Part shown: piece by piece, positions 31,234 through 39,416 of the stretch
Position numbering within the stretch: position 1 is the stretch's first letter
Layout: each line of letters starts with the position of its first letter
From: Planctomycetota bacterium
Lineage (GTDB): Bacteria; Planctomycetota; UBA1135; GCA-002686595
Assembly (NCBI GenBank): GCA_020853575.1
Contig: JADYYP010000023.1
Span: forward strand, 214,459-278,458
Reading direction: 5' to 3'
Length of the DNA stretch: 64,000 nt
Notes under the pieces: generated by a model
Told to the model about the DNA's origin: nothing
Databases searched by the model: none
What the model saw: the letters and a program-made list of their open reading frames with translations, nothing else
Program-made: the position numbers and the translations under genes

Positions 31234-32724
31234 TTGTCGCGCCAACGCCCCCAATCCGCTGCTCGAACATTGCCCGCCGCCCGAGGCCCGCGCCGATTCC
31301 GTCGCGCACTCCGGGCGGCGCTCGCTTGGGGCGCGGTGGCGCTCGCGGCCCAGGGCTGCATCGCGCCGCGGCCCAGGGCTCCTGCGTCCGATGCCGATCA
31401 GCTGTCCGCCGCAGAGCTGCGCGAGCTGCTGGCCCGGGGGACGATCAAGCCGGTCGTCGGCATGGCCGACGAGGACGCCTTCGGAGATCTGCATTTGGAG
31501 ATGGACGAGCCGGTAGGGGCGCCGACCCCGCCGCTCGCGGCGAGCTCGGGGGCGAACCAGAACCCTGCTGAGCCCCCGGTCAAGCCCGCGTCGGAGCCGG
31601 TCACCGTCGTCGAGCCAGCCCAGAACCCGTACCTGCAGTTCGGCGCGCGCATCAAGGTCTACCCCGACGGCACGATCACCAAGCCCTTCCCGCTGCGGGT
31701 GGGCACCGGCGACAAGATGAAGTCGCTGATCGAGGCCTACGGGAATTTCCCGCTGTGGACGACCGAGGCCGGCACGCCCTCGCCGCCCAACTTGGTCAAG
31801 CTCGACATCCTCCCCGGGTGGGATGTCGAGCTCTACCAGGACCTGCGCAACGCAGCGGTCGCGCAGGGCGCGCCGCAGCAGTTGGCCGACTGGTTGGTGG
31901 TGACTTCCAATGCAGAGTTGCTCCAGGAGGTCGAGGACTTCATCAACCTGTTCGCGGCCGGCATCCCGCAGATCGAGATCGAGGCCAAGATCGTCGAAGT
32001 GACCCTGACCGACGTGCTCGACCTGGGTGTTCGCAGTCCCCAGGGCACGTCGATGTTCCAGTTCCCCAGCCACACCTTCGTCAAGGGCTTCGACAGCGCG
32101 ATGCCCAACGTCTCCGACGGCATCGAGGGCATCCTCACCGTCGGCGGCGTCCAGGATGCGGTGACCTTCAACGCGGTGCTGGAAGCGCTGGCGATCAACG
32201 ACAACGTCTCGATCATCTCGCGTCCCAAGATCGCGGTGCGCGAGGGCGGGCGCGCCGACATCTCGAACACGATCCAGATTCCGTATCTGGCGGTCGGCGG
32301 CCTCAACAACTCCGGCGGCTACAACGCGCAGGTCCAGTACAAGGACGTGGGCGTCAAGCTGTATGTCGTGCCGCGCGTCGTCGGAACCCAGACAGTCGCG
32401 CTCAACATCGACATCGAGCAGTCCCAGATCTCAGGCTCGGAGACCATCCTGGTGACCTCGGACGAGTCCCAGGTCCAGGTGCCGGTGCTCTCGCTGCGCA
32501 GCGCGCGCACCGTGGTCTACCTGCAGCCGGGACAGGCCGTGATCCTGGGGGGCCTGATCACCGAGCGCAACGTCGAGAACGAGCGCAAGGTTCCGCTGCT
32601 CGGCGACATTCCGCTCTTGGGCTGGCTGTTCCGCAACAAGTTCACGCGCAAGGAACAGACGAACGTCTTGTTCTTCATCCGCCCGCGCATCCTGCAGGGC
32701 ATCGACCTCAACCGCGAGTTCTGA
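31234..32724 (+). CDS. secretin (GspD/PilQ superfamily) lipoprotein
   Basis: 496 residues from TTG. No ATG or GTG in frame precedes the signal peptide, so TTG at 31234 is the likely start although no ribosome-binding site is seen. Arg-rich N-region, hydrophobic core, lipobox LAAQGC; Pro-rich linker; one N-type domain (LLQEVEDFINLFAAGIPQIEIEAKIVEVTLTDV); then the secretin core from about 250 with SIISRPKIAVREGGRADI, VGVKLYVVPRV, and the signature VVYLQPGQAVILGGLI followed by KVPLLGDIPLLGWLFR. Secretins form the outer-membrane channel of type II secretion and type IV pili. It is shorter than GspD, having fewer N-domains. GspK lies 105 nt downstream; no ATPase, inner-membrane platform or major pseudopilin is in the window. 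Confidence 0.9.
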   Translation: MSRQRPQSAARTLPAARGPRRFRRALRAALAWGAVALAAQGCIAPRPRAPASDADQLSAAELRELLARGTIKPVVGMADEDAFGDLHLEMDEPVGAPTPPLAASSGANQNPAEPPVKPASEPVTVVEPAQNPYLQFGARIKVYPDGTITKPFPLRVGTGDKMKSLIEAYGNFPLWTTEAGTPSPPNLVKLDILPGWDVELYQDLRNAAVAQGAPQQLADWLVVTSNAELLQEVEDFINLFAAGIPQIEIEAKIVEVTLTDVLDLGVRSPQGTSMFQFPSHTFVKGFDSAMPNVSDGIEGILTVGGVQDAVTFNAVLEALAINDNVSIISRPKIAVREGGRADISNTIQIPYLAVGGLNNSGGYNAQVQYKDVGVKLYVVPRVVGTQTVALNIDIEQSQISGSETILVTSDESQVQVPVLSLRSARTVVYLQPGQAVILGGLITERNVENERKVPLLGDIPLLGWLFRNKFTRKEQTNVLFFIRPRILQGIDLNREF

Positions 32725-32744
32725 CCCGAGGTTCTGACCTCGGG
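32725..32744 (+). terminator. hairpin directly after the secretin stop codon
   Basis: CCCGAGG (32725-32731), loop TTCTGA, CCTCGGG (32738-32744). The 7-bp stem starts at the base after TGA. The phrase GTTCTGACC is nearly duplicated (AGTTCTGACC around the stop codon). No T-run; may protect the 3' end or reduce read-through. Confidence 0.4.
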
Positions 32745-32749
32745 CGCCC

Positions 32750-32773
32750 GCGAGCCGTAGACTAGCGGCTCGC
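32750..32773 (+). terminator. second hairpin in the secretin-gspK gap
   Basis: GCGAGCCG (32750-32757), 8-nt loop TAGACTAG, CGGCTCGC (32766-32773). Perfect 8-bp stem 6 nt after the first hairpin. The loop contains TAGACT, a possible -10 element, so the site might separate secretin and gspK expression. Confidence 0.35.
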
Positions 32774-32829
32774 AGTCGAGTTCGCGGGGCCCAGGGGAAG
32801 CGCCGCGACACCCGCGCGTCCCTCGTCCC

Positions 32830-34290
32830 ATGCAGGTTTTCGGAAGGGTCCGTCCGACGCCGTGCGCCGCCCGCCAGGGCTCGGCGCTCCTGATGGCGTT
32901 CCTGATGATCATCCTGCTGTACGCGATCGTCTTCCAGCTCTCCTTCAGCACCAAGTCCGACTTGCGCGTGGCCGAGAACGACGTGGTCACGACGCAGATG
33001 GACATGGCGATCGAGTCGGCTCTGCAGGAGGTCTTCGATCGCCTGAAGACCGACGCCGAGTCGGCCGCGGGCAGCGAGTCGGCCGCCGGTGGTGATCCGG
33101 CCGCAGGAGGTGGAGCCCCCGGAGGCGCGGCGCCGCAGGGCGACGCACCCGAGGAGCAGCCCGCGGATTCGCGCATGGACTCCTGGGGTCGGCCGCAGCG
33201 CTCGACGATCGGCGAGATCGAAGTGCGGGTGCTGATCCAAGACGAGGACAGCAAGGTCAACCTGCTCCAGATGCTGGCCGAGGACGAGGAAGAGCGCGAC
33301 TTGGCCTTCGATCGCGTGGTGCGCGTGATCGACATGTTCCGCGACGGCTCGACCGTCGACGTCGATCGCTCCGAGGCCATCCGCATCGCCGAAGCAATGC
33401 GCGAGCACCTGCGCAACCGCAGCCAGTCGGCGCTGCCCCAGCCCAAGCTGTTGACCGACGACGAGGAAAACAAGGACATCGGGCTGCCGTTGACGCTCAA
33501 GGAGTTCGAGGTGCTCGACCATCTCGACGAGAGCCTGTTCCGCGATTTCCGCGACGAGCACGGCTACATCGTGCACTCGCTGGGCGCTTACCTGACGGTG
33601 TGGAGCGCCGTGCAGCGCGGCCCGGGCGCGACCGACGGCTCCGGCGCCGAGGCCGGTGGCTCCGGCGCCAACAACGAGCAGGGCGCCGGGTCTGGCGGCG
33701 GCGAGGACGGCGGCGGCTCCTCGGGCGAGCCGAACTGGGGCGTGTCGGTCAACGTCAACACCGCTCCGGTGGGCGTGCTCAAGGCCCTGATCGACGACCG
33801 CGTGGTTTCCTCGCGCTTCTGGGATGCGGTGATCGAGTACCGCAACCTCGAGAAGAAGGAGGACGAGGGCACGCAGGCCAGCGAGGAAGATCAGACTCCG
33901 CCGCAGCTCGACGAGTACGGCCAGGAGATCGTCGAGCGCGAGTTCTTCGACTCGCTCGACGAGTTGCAGGAGGTCGACGGCTTCGAGCGCCTCGACAGCG
34001 AGGCACGTGACAAGTTGCTCGCGCTGCTTTGCACGCAGAGCCACGTGTTCTCGATCTACGTCACGGCGCGCAAGAAGCGCAGCGACGACCAGGACTTCGG
34101 CGGATACCTCGGCGCTCCACCCAAGGGGCTGCGCGAGGACCTGCAACGCAAGGGGCAAATGCGCACCGTGCGCTGCGTGGTGTGGCGCTACAAGAGCGAA
34201 GAGACCGTGCGCATCGTGCCGATCGTGCGCTGGGAGGTGCTCGACTACACGCCGTTCGAAGTCGTCGACTATCCCGACGAAGACCGCTAG
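32830..34290 (+). CDS. GspK-like type II secretion minor pseudopilin
   Basis: 486 residues. The N-terminus CAARQGSALLMAFLMIILLYAIVFQLSFSTKSDLRVAEND matches GspK: a prepilin-like Gly-Ser/Ala junction followed by a hydrophobic helix and a conserved acidic region. The body has the GspK helix-hairpin pattern (LIQDEDSKVNLLQML, VSVNVNTAPVGVLKALID, LDELQEVDGFERLDSEARDKLLALL). GspK caps the pseudopilus tip. Two low-complexity insertions rich in Gly, Ala, Ser and acidic residues (about 75-115 and 260-300) are unusual. Start ATG at 32830 is the only one ahead of the hydrophobic helix. It follows the secretin and precedes hyuB by 51 nt. Confidence 0.8.
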   Translation: MQVFGRVRPTPCAARQGSALLMAFLMIILLYAIVFQLSFSTKSDLRVAENDVVTTQMDMAIESALQEVFDRLKTDAESAAGSESAAGGDPAAGGGAPGGAAPQGDAPEEQPADSRMDSWGRPQRSTIGEIEVRVLIQDEDSKVNLLQMLAEDEEERDLAFDRVVRVIDMFRDGSTVDVDRSEAIRIAEAMREHLRNRSQSALPQPKLLTDDEENKDIGLPLTLKEFEVLDHLDESLFRDFRDEHGYIVHSLGAYLTVWSAVQRGPGATDGSGAEAGGSGANNEQGAGSGGGEDGGGSSGEPNWGVSVNVNTAPVGVLKALIDDRVVSSRFWDAVIEYRNLEKKEDEGTQASEEDQTPPQLDEYGQEIVEREFFDSLDELQEVDGFERLDSEARDKLLALLCTQSHVFSIYVTARKKRSDDQDFGGYLGAPPKGLREDLQRKGQMRTVRCVVWRYKSEETVRIVPIVRWEVLDYTPFEVVDYPDEDR

Positions 34291-34341
34291 CGCGTGGGCC
34301 GCTCGAGGACCGTCCGCGGCACCGCCAGGGGGAGCGCGCCA

Positions 34342-35931
34342 GTGAGCGCCGAGCTCGCGGTTTTCAGGCACCTGTTTTCCGCGGTGGCCGAGGAAATGGG
34401 CGCGACGCTGCAGAAGAGCGCGCTCAGCCCGAACATCCGCGAGCGCCGCGACTTTTCGTGCGCAGTGTTCGACGCCGAGCGCCGCTTGATCGCGCAAGCC
34501 GCGCACATTCCGGTGCACCTGGGCTCGATGGGGCGCAGTGTCGTCGCCGTGACCGAGGCCTGCGAGCTCGCGCCCGGCGACGCGGTGTTGCACAACGATC
34601 CTTATCACGGCGGCACGCACTTGCCGGATCTGACGCTGGTCTCGGCGGTGTACCTCGGTCGCGCGCGCCGTCCGGCGTACTACTGCGCCAGTCGCGCGCA
34701 TCACGCCGACGTCGGCGGCGCGCATCCGGGCTCCATGACCGCGGTCGACGAGATCCACGCCGAAGGACTGCGCCTGTCGCCGATCCACCTCGTGCGCCGC
34801 GGTGCGCTCGACGGTCAGGTGCTGGCCTTGCTGCTCGCCAACATGCGCGACAGTGGCGAGCGCCGCGGCGACCTGTTGGCGCAGTGGGCCGCCAATCGGC
34901 GTGGTGTGGCGCGCATGGCGGAGCTGGCGAGCGAGCAGCACCCGAGCATCCTCGGCAAGCGCTCGAGCGAGTTGATCGAGTGGACGCAGCGCCGCGTGGC
35001 GGCGCTGATCCGCTCGCTGCCGTCGCGAACCGTTCGTTTCGCCGACGTGCTCGATCCCGTCCAACCCGGCGGCGCCCCCGTGCGGATCCAAGTGGCGTTG
35101 AAGCGCGCGGCCGGCGAGCTCGTGGTCGACTTCAGCGGCTCGGACGCGCAGCTCGGCTCCAGCCTGAACGCGACGCGCGCGGTGACCGAGGCCGCGGTCG
35201 CGTACGTGCTGCAATTGCTCTTGCCGCCCGGCACGCCGATCAACGAAGGCTCGCGCGCGGGCGTGAGGGTCGTGACACCGCAAGCGAGCGTGGTGGACGC
35301 CGCCTACCCGGCGCCGGTCGCCGCGGGCAACGTCGAGACCAGCCAACGCATCGTCGACGTCTTGCTCGGGGCGTTCGCGCGTTGGTTGCCGGGCCAGATC
35401 CCCGCCGCGAGCTCGGGCACCATGAGCAACCTCTCGTTCGGCGGCGCGCACGCCGGTCGGCGCTTCGCCTACTACGAGACGATCGCCGGTGGCGCCGGCG
35501 CAGGCCCGCAGTGCGACGGCGCTCACGCGTTGCACACGCACATGACGAACACGCGCAACACTCCGATCGAGGAGTTCGAGCGGCGTTTCCCGGTGCGCAT
35601 CACGCGTTCCACCGTGCGGCGCGGCTCCGGCGGGGCGGGCGCGCACTGCGGCGGAGATGGCGTCGAGAAGTGCTTCGTGTTCCTGGCTCCCGCGCACGTC
35701 GCTTGGATCGCCGAGCGCACGCTCTCGCGACCTTGGGGGCTCGACGGCGGCGAGCCCGGCGCGGGTGGCAACGCGCGCGTCCGGTTGGGTGGCCGCTCGC
35801 GGTCGGTCGCGGGTCGCAGCAAGTTCAGCGTCGCGGCCGGTGACGTGTTCGAGCTCGCCACTCCGGGGGGCGGCGGCCACGGCCGCGCCGCACGACGCCG
35901 TCGACGGCGCGGGGAGCACGCGCGGGACTGA
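34342..35931 (+). CDS. hydantoinase B / oxoprolinase subunit (HyuB) family
   Basis: 529 residues. Typical HyuB opening LFSAVAEEMGATLQKSALSPNIRERRDFSCAVFD, then HNDPYHGGTHLPDL, ASRAHHADVGGAHPGSM and NVETSQRIVD. HyuB works with HyuA in ATP-dependent opening of hydantoins, 5-oxoproline or acetone-type carboxylation substrates, but no hyuA is adjacent. The frame opens at a GTG (34294), yet the GTG at 34342 sits 7 nt after a perfect AGGGGGAG (34327-34334) and starts the homology, so I choose it. Repeat copy C1 begins at its stop codon. Confidence 0.88.
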   Translation: MSAELAVFRHLFSAVAEEMGATLQKSALSPNIRERRDFSCAVFDAERRLIAQAAHIPVHLGSMGRSVVAVTEACELAPGDAVLHNDPYHGGTHLPDLTLVSAVYLGRARRPAYYCASRAHHADVGGAHPGSMTAVDEIHAEGLRLSPIHLVRRGALDGQVLALLLANMRDSGERRGDLLAQWAANRRGVARMAELASEQHPSILGKRSSELIEWTQRRVAALIRSLPSRTVRFADVLDPVQPGGAPVRIQVALKRAAGELVVDFSGSDAQLGSSLNATRAVTEAAVAYVLQLLLPPGTPINEGSRAGVRVVTPQASVVDAAYPAPVAAGNVETSQRIVDVLLGAFARWLPGQIPAASSGTMSNLSFGGAHAGRRFAYYETIAGGAGAGPQCDGAHALHTHMTNTRNTPIEEFERRFPVRITRSTVRRGSGGAGAHCGGDGVEKCFVFLAPAHVAWIAERTLSRPWGLDGGEPGAGGNARVRLGGRSRSVAGRSKFSVAAGDVFELATPGGGGHGRAARRRRRRGEHARD

Positions 35932-36021
35932 GGACGCGAGCTCTCGGAATGGCGGACGCGCCGTCGCCCGCTGGGCGCCGGACGTCGAGACCGTGATTCC
36001 ATCACGGTCCCCGAGAGCTCG
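35929..36021 (+). repeat. intergenic structured repeat, copy C1 (starts at the hyuB stop codon)
   Basis: It starts TGAGGACGCGAG with the TGA of hyuB. CGAGCTCTCGG (35937-35947) pairs perfectly with CCGAGAGCTCG (36011-36021), closing an 11-bp stem around two hairpins: CGCCC-GCT-GGGCG (35965-35977) and the 9-bp stem GACCGTGAT / ATCACGGTC with a TCC loop (35989-36009). Positions 35958-36009 are identical base for base to 36060-36111 in copy C2. Confidence 0.75.
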
Positions 36022-36269
36022 TGGAGAAAAGAGGATACGAGCTCTCGGAAGTACTGGCTGCGCCGTCGCCCGCTGGGCGCCGGACGTCGAGACCGTGATT
36101 CCATCACGGTCTCTGGGTCGCGCACGGCGCGCTTCGCACGCGGGTCGCGCGGTTCGCACTTGAGCGCCTGAGCGCGCGGGGAGAGAATCCGGCCCCGATT
36201 CGCGCGCCGTGGGGCGCGCGAGACCTGCACCCCGCGCTGCGCGTCCTCTCCTCTCCGAAGCACTGATCC
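35932..36269 (+). other. 338-nt intergenic region between hyuB and purA, mostly repeat copies C1 and C2
   Basis: About 190 of the 338 nt are two tandem copies of the repeat, period 102 nt. The remaining 150 nt before purA have no coding frame; no convincing promoter hexamers were found, though purA must be transcribed either from here or by read-through. Confidence 0.5.
36022..36118 (+). repeat. intergenic structured repeat, copy C2
   Basis: Direct neighbour of C1. Its 5' arm CGAGCTCTCGG (36038-36048) can pair with the 3' arm of C1 (36011-36021) across a 16-nt loop, giving an alternative 11-bp hairpin. It carries the same GC hairpin and an extended last hairpin, GAGACCGTGAT (36089-36099) with ATCACGGTCTC (36103-36113), 11 bp. 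Confidence 0.75.
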
Positions 36270-37577
36270 ATGCCGTCCGTTTGCGTGTTCGGCGCCCAAT
36301 GGGGCGATGAGGGCAAGGGCAAGATCATCGATCGCTTGGCGCAAGACGCGGAGTTCGTCGTGCGCTACCAAGGCGGCGCCAACGCCGGTCACACGGTGGT
36401 CGTCGGCGGCGCCAAGTACGTGCTGCACCTGATCCCGTCGGGCATCCTGCACCCGGGGCGTGTCAACGTCATCGGCAACGGCGTGGCCGTCGATCCGTTG
36501 AAGTTCATCGAGGAGGTCGAAGGCCTGCGCAAGCGCGGCGTGAAGGTCGACGGGTCCAACCTGCGGCTCGCGGCTGGCGCGCACGTCATCTTCGAGCACC
36601 ACAAGCGCATCGACCAAGCATCCGAACGCTGGCGTGGCTTGGGTCGCATCGGGACCACCGGACGCGGCATCGGGCCGTGCTACGCCGACAAGGCCGCGCG
36701 CACCGGCTTGCGCGTGGCCGACTTGCTCGAGCCCGACCGTTGTCGGCGTCGCTTGCAAGCCGCGTTGGCGGAGAAGAACGCGTTGCTCACGCAGGTGCAC
36801 GGCGAGGCGCCGCTCGCGCTCGAGGAGCAACTCGACCGCTACACCAACTTGGGCTCGGTGCTGCGGCCGTTCGTCGGAGACACCGGCGCGGAAGTGCGCG
36901 ACGCCTACAAGCGCGGCAAGCTCGTGCTGTTCGAGGGCGCGCAGGGTGCGTTGCTGGACATCGATCACGGCACCTACCCGTTCGTCACCAGCTCCAACAC
37001 GGGTTCGGATGGAGTCTCCGCCGGCGCTGGCTTCCCTGCGCGCTGGCTCGACCGCGTGATCGGCATCGCCAAGGCCTACTGCACGCGCGTCGGCGAAGGT
37101 CCGTTCCCGAGCGAGGACCACGGTGCCGACGGCGTGAAGATCCGCGAGGCGGGCAACGAGTACGGCGCGACCACCGGTCGCCCGCGGCGCTGCGGCTGGT
37201 TCGACGTGTTGGCCATGCGCTATTCGCTCGAGCTCAACGGTGCCGACGGCTGGATCATGACCAACTTGGACGTGCTCGACGGCTTCGACGAGATTCGGGT
37301 CGCTACCGGCTACGAGGTCGCAGGCCGCAGCTACCAGGAGTGGCCGGGAGCGCTGGTCGACCTCTCGGAGGTGCGGGTGCGCTACGAGTCCGCGCGCGGC
37401 TGGAAAACCGACATCACCAAGATCCGCAGCTACGACGACTTGCCGGAGCTCGCCAAGCGCTACGTCGAGTGGGTCGAGCGACTGGTGGGGGTCAAGATCG
37501 TGATGCTCTCGGTCGGTCCCGAGCGCGACCAGATCATCCCTCGCGAGGGGCTCGCGGCCGCGCTGGCCGCGGTGTGA
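36270..37577 (+). CDS. purA: adenylosuccinate synthetase
   Basis: 435 residues, the normal length. The P-loop-like GTP site VFGAQWGDEGKGKIID opens the protein; GGANAGHTV, RIGTTGRGIGPCYADKA, VLFEGAQGALLDIDHGTYPFVTSSN and TGRPRRCGWFD are all canonical. It couples GTP hydrolysis to condensation of IMP and aspartate, the first committed step to AMP. The ATG at 36270 starts right at the conserved N-terminus. It is followed 12 nt later by uppS, so purA, uppS and cdsA may form one transcript. Confidence 0.97.
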   Translation: MPSVCVFGAQWGDEGKGKIIDRLAQDAEFVVRYQGGANAGHTVVVGGAKYVLHLIPSGILHPGRVNVIGNGVAVDPLKFIEEVEGLRKRGVKVDGSNLRLAAGAHVIFEHHKRIDQASERWRGLGRIGTTGRGIGPCYADKAARTGLRVADLLEPDRCRRRLQAALAEKNALLTQVHGEAPLALEEQLDRYTNLGSVLRPFVGDTGAEVRDAYKRGKLVLFEGAQGALLDIDHGTYPFVTSSNTGSDGVSAGAGFPARWLDRVIGIAKAYCTRVGEGPFPSEDHGADGVKIREAGNEYGATTGRPRRCGWFDVLAMRYSLELNGADGWIMTNLDVLDGFDEIRVATGYEVAGRSYQEWPGALVDLSEVRVRYESARGWKTDITKIRSYDDLPELAKRYVEWVERLVGVKIVMLSVGPERDQIIPREGLAAALAAV

Positions 37578-37589
37578 GGCTGGGGCACC

Positions 37590-38360
37590 ATGGCGCGCAA
37601 AAAGGCCGAGCGACCCGACTTCGGCGGCCCGTTCCCCGAGCACATCGCGATCATCATGGACGGCAACGGCCGCTGGGCGAAGGGCCGCGGCATGCGCCGG
37701 GTTTTCGGCCACAAAGAGGGCATCGGCTCGGTGCGCGAGATCACCACGGAGTGCGCCGCGCTGGGGGTCAAGTCCCTGACCCTGTACGCGTTCTCGGTCG
37801 AGAACTGGAAGCGCCCTAAGCCGGAGGTTGCGTTCCTGATGTCGCTGCTCGAGGAGTTCCTGGTCAAGGAACGCCCGACCTTGATGGACAACGCCGTGCG
37901 GCTGCGGGCGATCGGTCGCATCGACGACTTGCCGTCGGATGCGCTGGCGCGACTGCGCGAGACGGAGACGCTCACGGCGGCCAACGACGGCATGCTGCTG
38001 CGGCTGGCGTTGTCCTACGGCGCGCGCACCGAGATCGCCGACGCGCTCAAGGCCTTCGCGCGCGATCTGCAGGCGGGGCGAGCGGACGCCGGCTCGATCG
38101 ACGAGGAGACACTGCGCCGCTACCTCTACGATCCCGCGACACCCGATCCGGACCTGTTGATCCGCACCTCGGGCGAGATGCGCATCTCCAATTTCCTCCT
38201 GTGGCAGATCTCCTATGCGGAGATCTACGTCGCGAAGGAGTGCTGGCCGGAATTCCGCACGCCGCAGCTGCACGCGGCGCTCGCCGACTACGCCAAGCGC
38301 GTGCGCAAGTTCGGCGGACTGGTGTCCGACGCACCTGAAGCGTCGGAGTCGAAGGCGTGA
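37590..38360 (+). CDS. uppS: cis-isoprenyl (undecaprenyl) diphosphate synthase
   Basis: 256 residues. Catalytic motif HIAIIMDGNGRWAKGRGM with the essential Asp, then LTLYAFSVENWKRP, and the C-terminal RTSGEMRISNFLLWQISYAE motif that binds isopentenyl diphosphate. It adds isopentenyl units in cis to farnesyl diphosphate to make the C55 lipid carrier for peptidoglycan and polysaccharide synthesis. Its last codon overlaps cdsA (GTGA at 38357), the usual bacterial pairing, giving translational coupling. Confidence 0.96.
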   Translation: MARKKAERPDFGGPFPEHIAIIMDGNGRWAKGRGMRRVFGHKEGIGSVREITTECAALGVKSLTLYAFSVENWKRPKPEVAFLMSLLEEFLVKERPTLMDNAVRLRAIGRIDDLPSDALARLRETETLTAANDGMLLRLALSYGARTEIADALKAFARDLQAGRADAGSIDEETLRRYLYDPATPDPDLLIRTSGEMRISNFLLWQISYAEIYVAKECWPEFRTPQLHAALADYAKRVRKFGGLVSDAPEASESKA

Positions 38361-39406
38361 CGAGCGCGCCGCCCAATCCGACAGCCACCAAGCGCGCGAA
38401 GCTCCTGCGGCGCACGTGGGTCGGATCGACGATCGCCGCGGCCCTGATCGTGGTGTTGTGGGCCGCGAGCGCGCTCGGCTCGGCGCTCCCGGTGTTGGGC
38501 GTCTCGTTGGCGGTGCTCGCCCTCAGCATTTTCGAGGTCGCGCGCATGGGCACCTTGGCGGGCCGCGGACTCGGGCTGGTGCTCGGCTCCGGCGCGCTGG
38601 TCGTGGCCTTGGCGAGCGTGGCCGACCTCGAGCGCGTGGCCGAGCCGCCGGAGCTGCACCGCGACGCCGGGTTCGGCGCCTTCTGGCTGTTGTCCGCCAG
38701 CCTGTGGGGCGCGTTGGTCATCGTCCACACGCACGCCTTGGTGCGTTCGAGCTCGATCATCGTGCGCGCCGCGGCGCTGCTCGCTTTGACGGCGTTCGCT
38801 GCGGGCGCGTTCGGCTTGGAGACCCAGACCTGCCTCTACCTCGTGGTGACGCTCTCGATCTTCGTCGCCTTGCGACTGGTCGTGATCGGCGCGGAACGGC
38901 GGGCCGAGGCGCTCGGCGTGATCCTGCTGGGGACGTTGCTGGTGGTGTCGATCCCCGGACTGGCCTGGGTTTGGTTGGGCTTCGATCACTTCGGGTTGGT
39001 CGCGTTGCTGGCGATCTGCAAGCTCGGCGACACCGCCGGCTACTACGTCGGGAGCACGCTCGGGCGGCACCATCCGTTCCCGGCGATCAGCCCGGGCAAG
39101 ACCAGCGAAGGCTGCGCCGGCTCGCTGCTCGCGAGCGCGGTCGCCGGGGCGCTTGCGGTGCAGATCGGCTGGTTGCCGAGCGCGCCCTACGGATTGCTCG
39201 GCGGCGCGCTCGGTGGTGGGCTGGTCAACATCGCCGCGCAGGCCAGCGACCTGCTGGAGAGTTGGGTGAAGCGCCGCGCCGGAGTGAAGGACTCGGGCAC
39301 GTGGTTCGGGCCTTCGGGCGGGATGCTCGACTTGGTCGACAGCTTCTTCCTCGCGACGCCCGTGGCGCTCGTGACTTGGCCCGTCGTGTTCCGCTTCGCG
39401 GAGTGA
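38357..39406 (+). CDS. cdsA: phosphatidate cytidylyltransferase
   Basis: 349 residues from a GTG overlapping the uppS stop. Around eight membrane spans precede the conserved C-terminal signature: FGLVALLAICKLGDTAGYYVGSTLGRHHPFPAISPGKTSEGCAGS and the final GPSGGMLDLVDSFF (the D-x3-D-type cation-binding segment of CTP:phosphatidate transferases). It makes CDP-diacylglycerol for phospholipid synthesis in the inner membrane. It is slightly longer than E. coli CdsA because of an extra N-terminal hydrophobic segment. It converges with the SASA esterase gene 10 nt away. Confidence 0.93.
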   Translation: MTSAPPNPTATKRAKLLRRTWVGSTIAAALIVVLWAASALGSALPVLGVSLAVLALSIFEVARMGTLAGRGLGLVLGSGALVVALASVADLERVAEPPELHRDAGFGAFWLLSASLWGALVIVHTHALVRSSSIIVRAAALLALTAFAAGAFGLETQTCLYLVVTLSIFVALRLVVIGAERRAEALGVILLGTLLVVSIPGLAWVWLGFDHFGLVALLAICKLGDTAGYYVGSTLGRHHPFPAISPGKTSEGCAGSLLASAVAGALAVQIGWLPSAPYGLLGGALGGGLVNIAAQASDLLESWVKRRAGVKDSGTWFGPSGGMLDLVDSFFLATPVALVTWPVVFRFAE

Positions 39407-39416
39407 GCGCCGCGCG

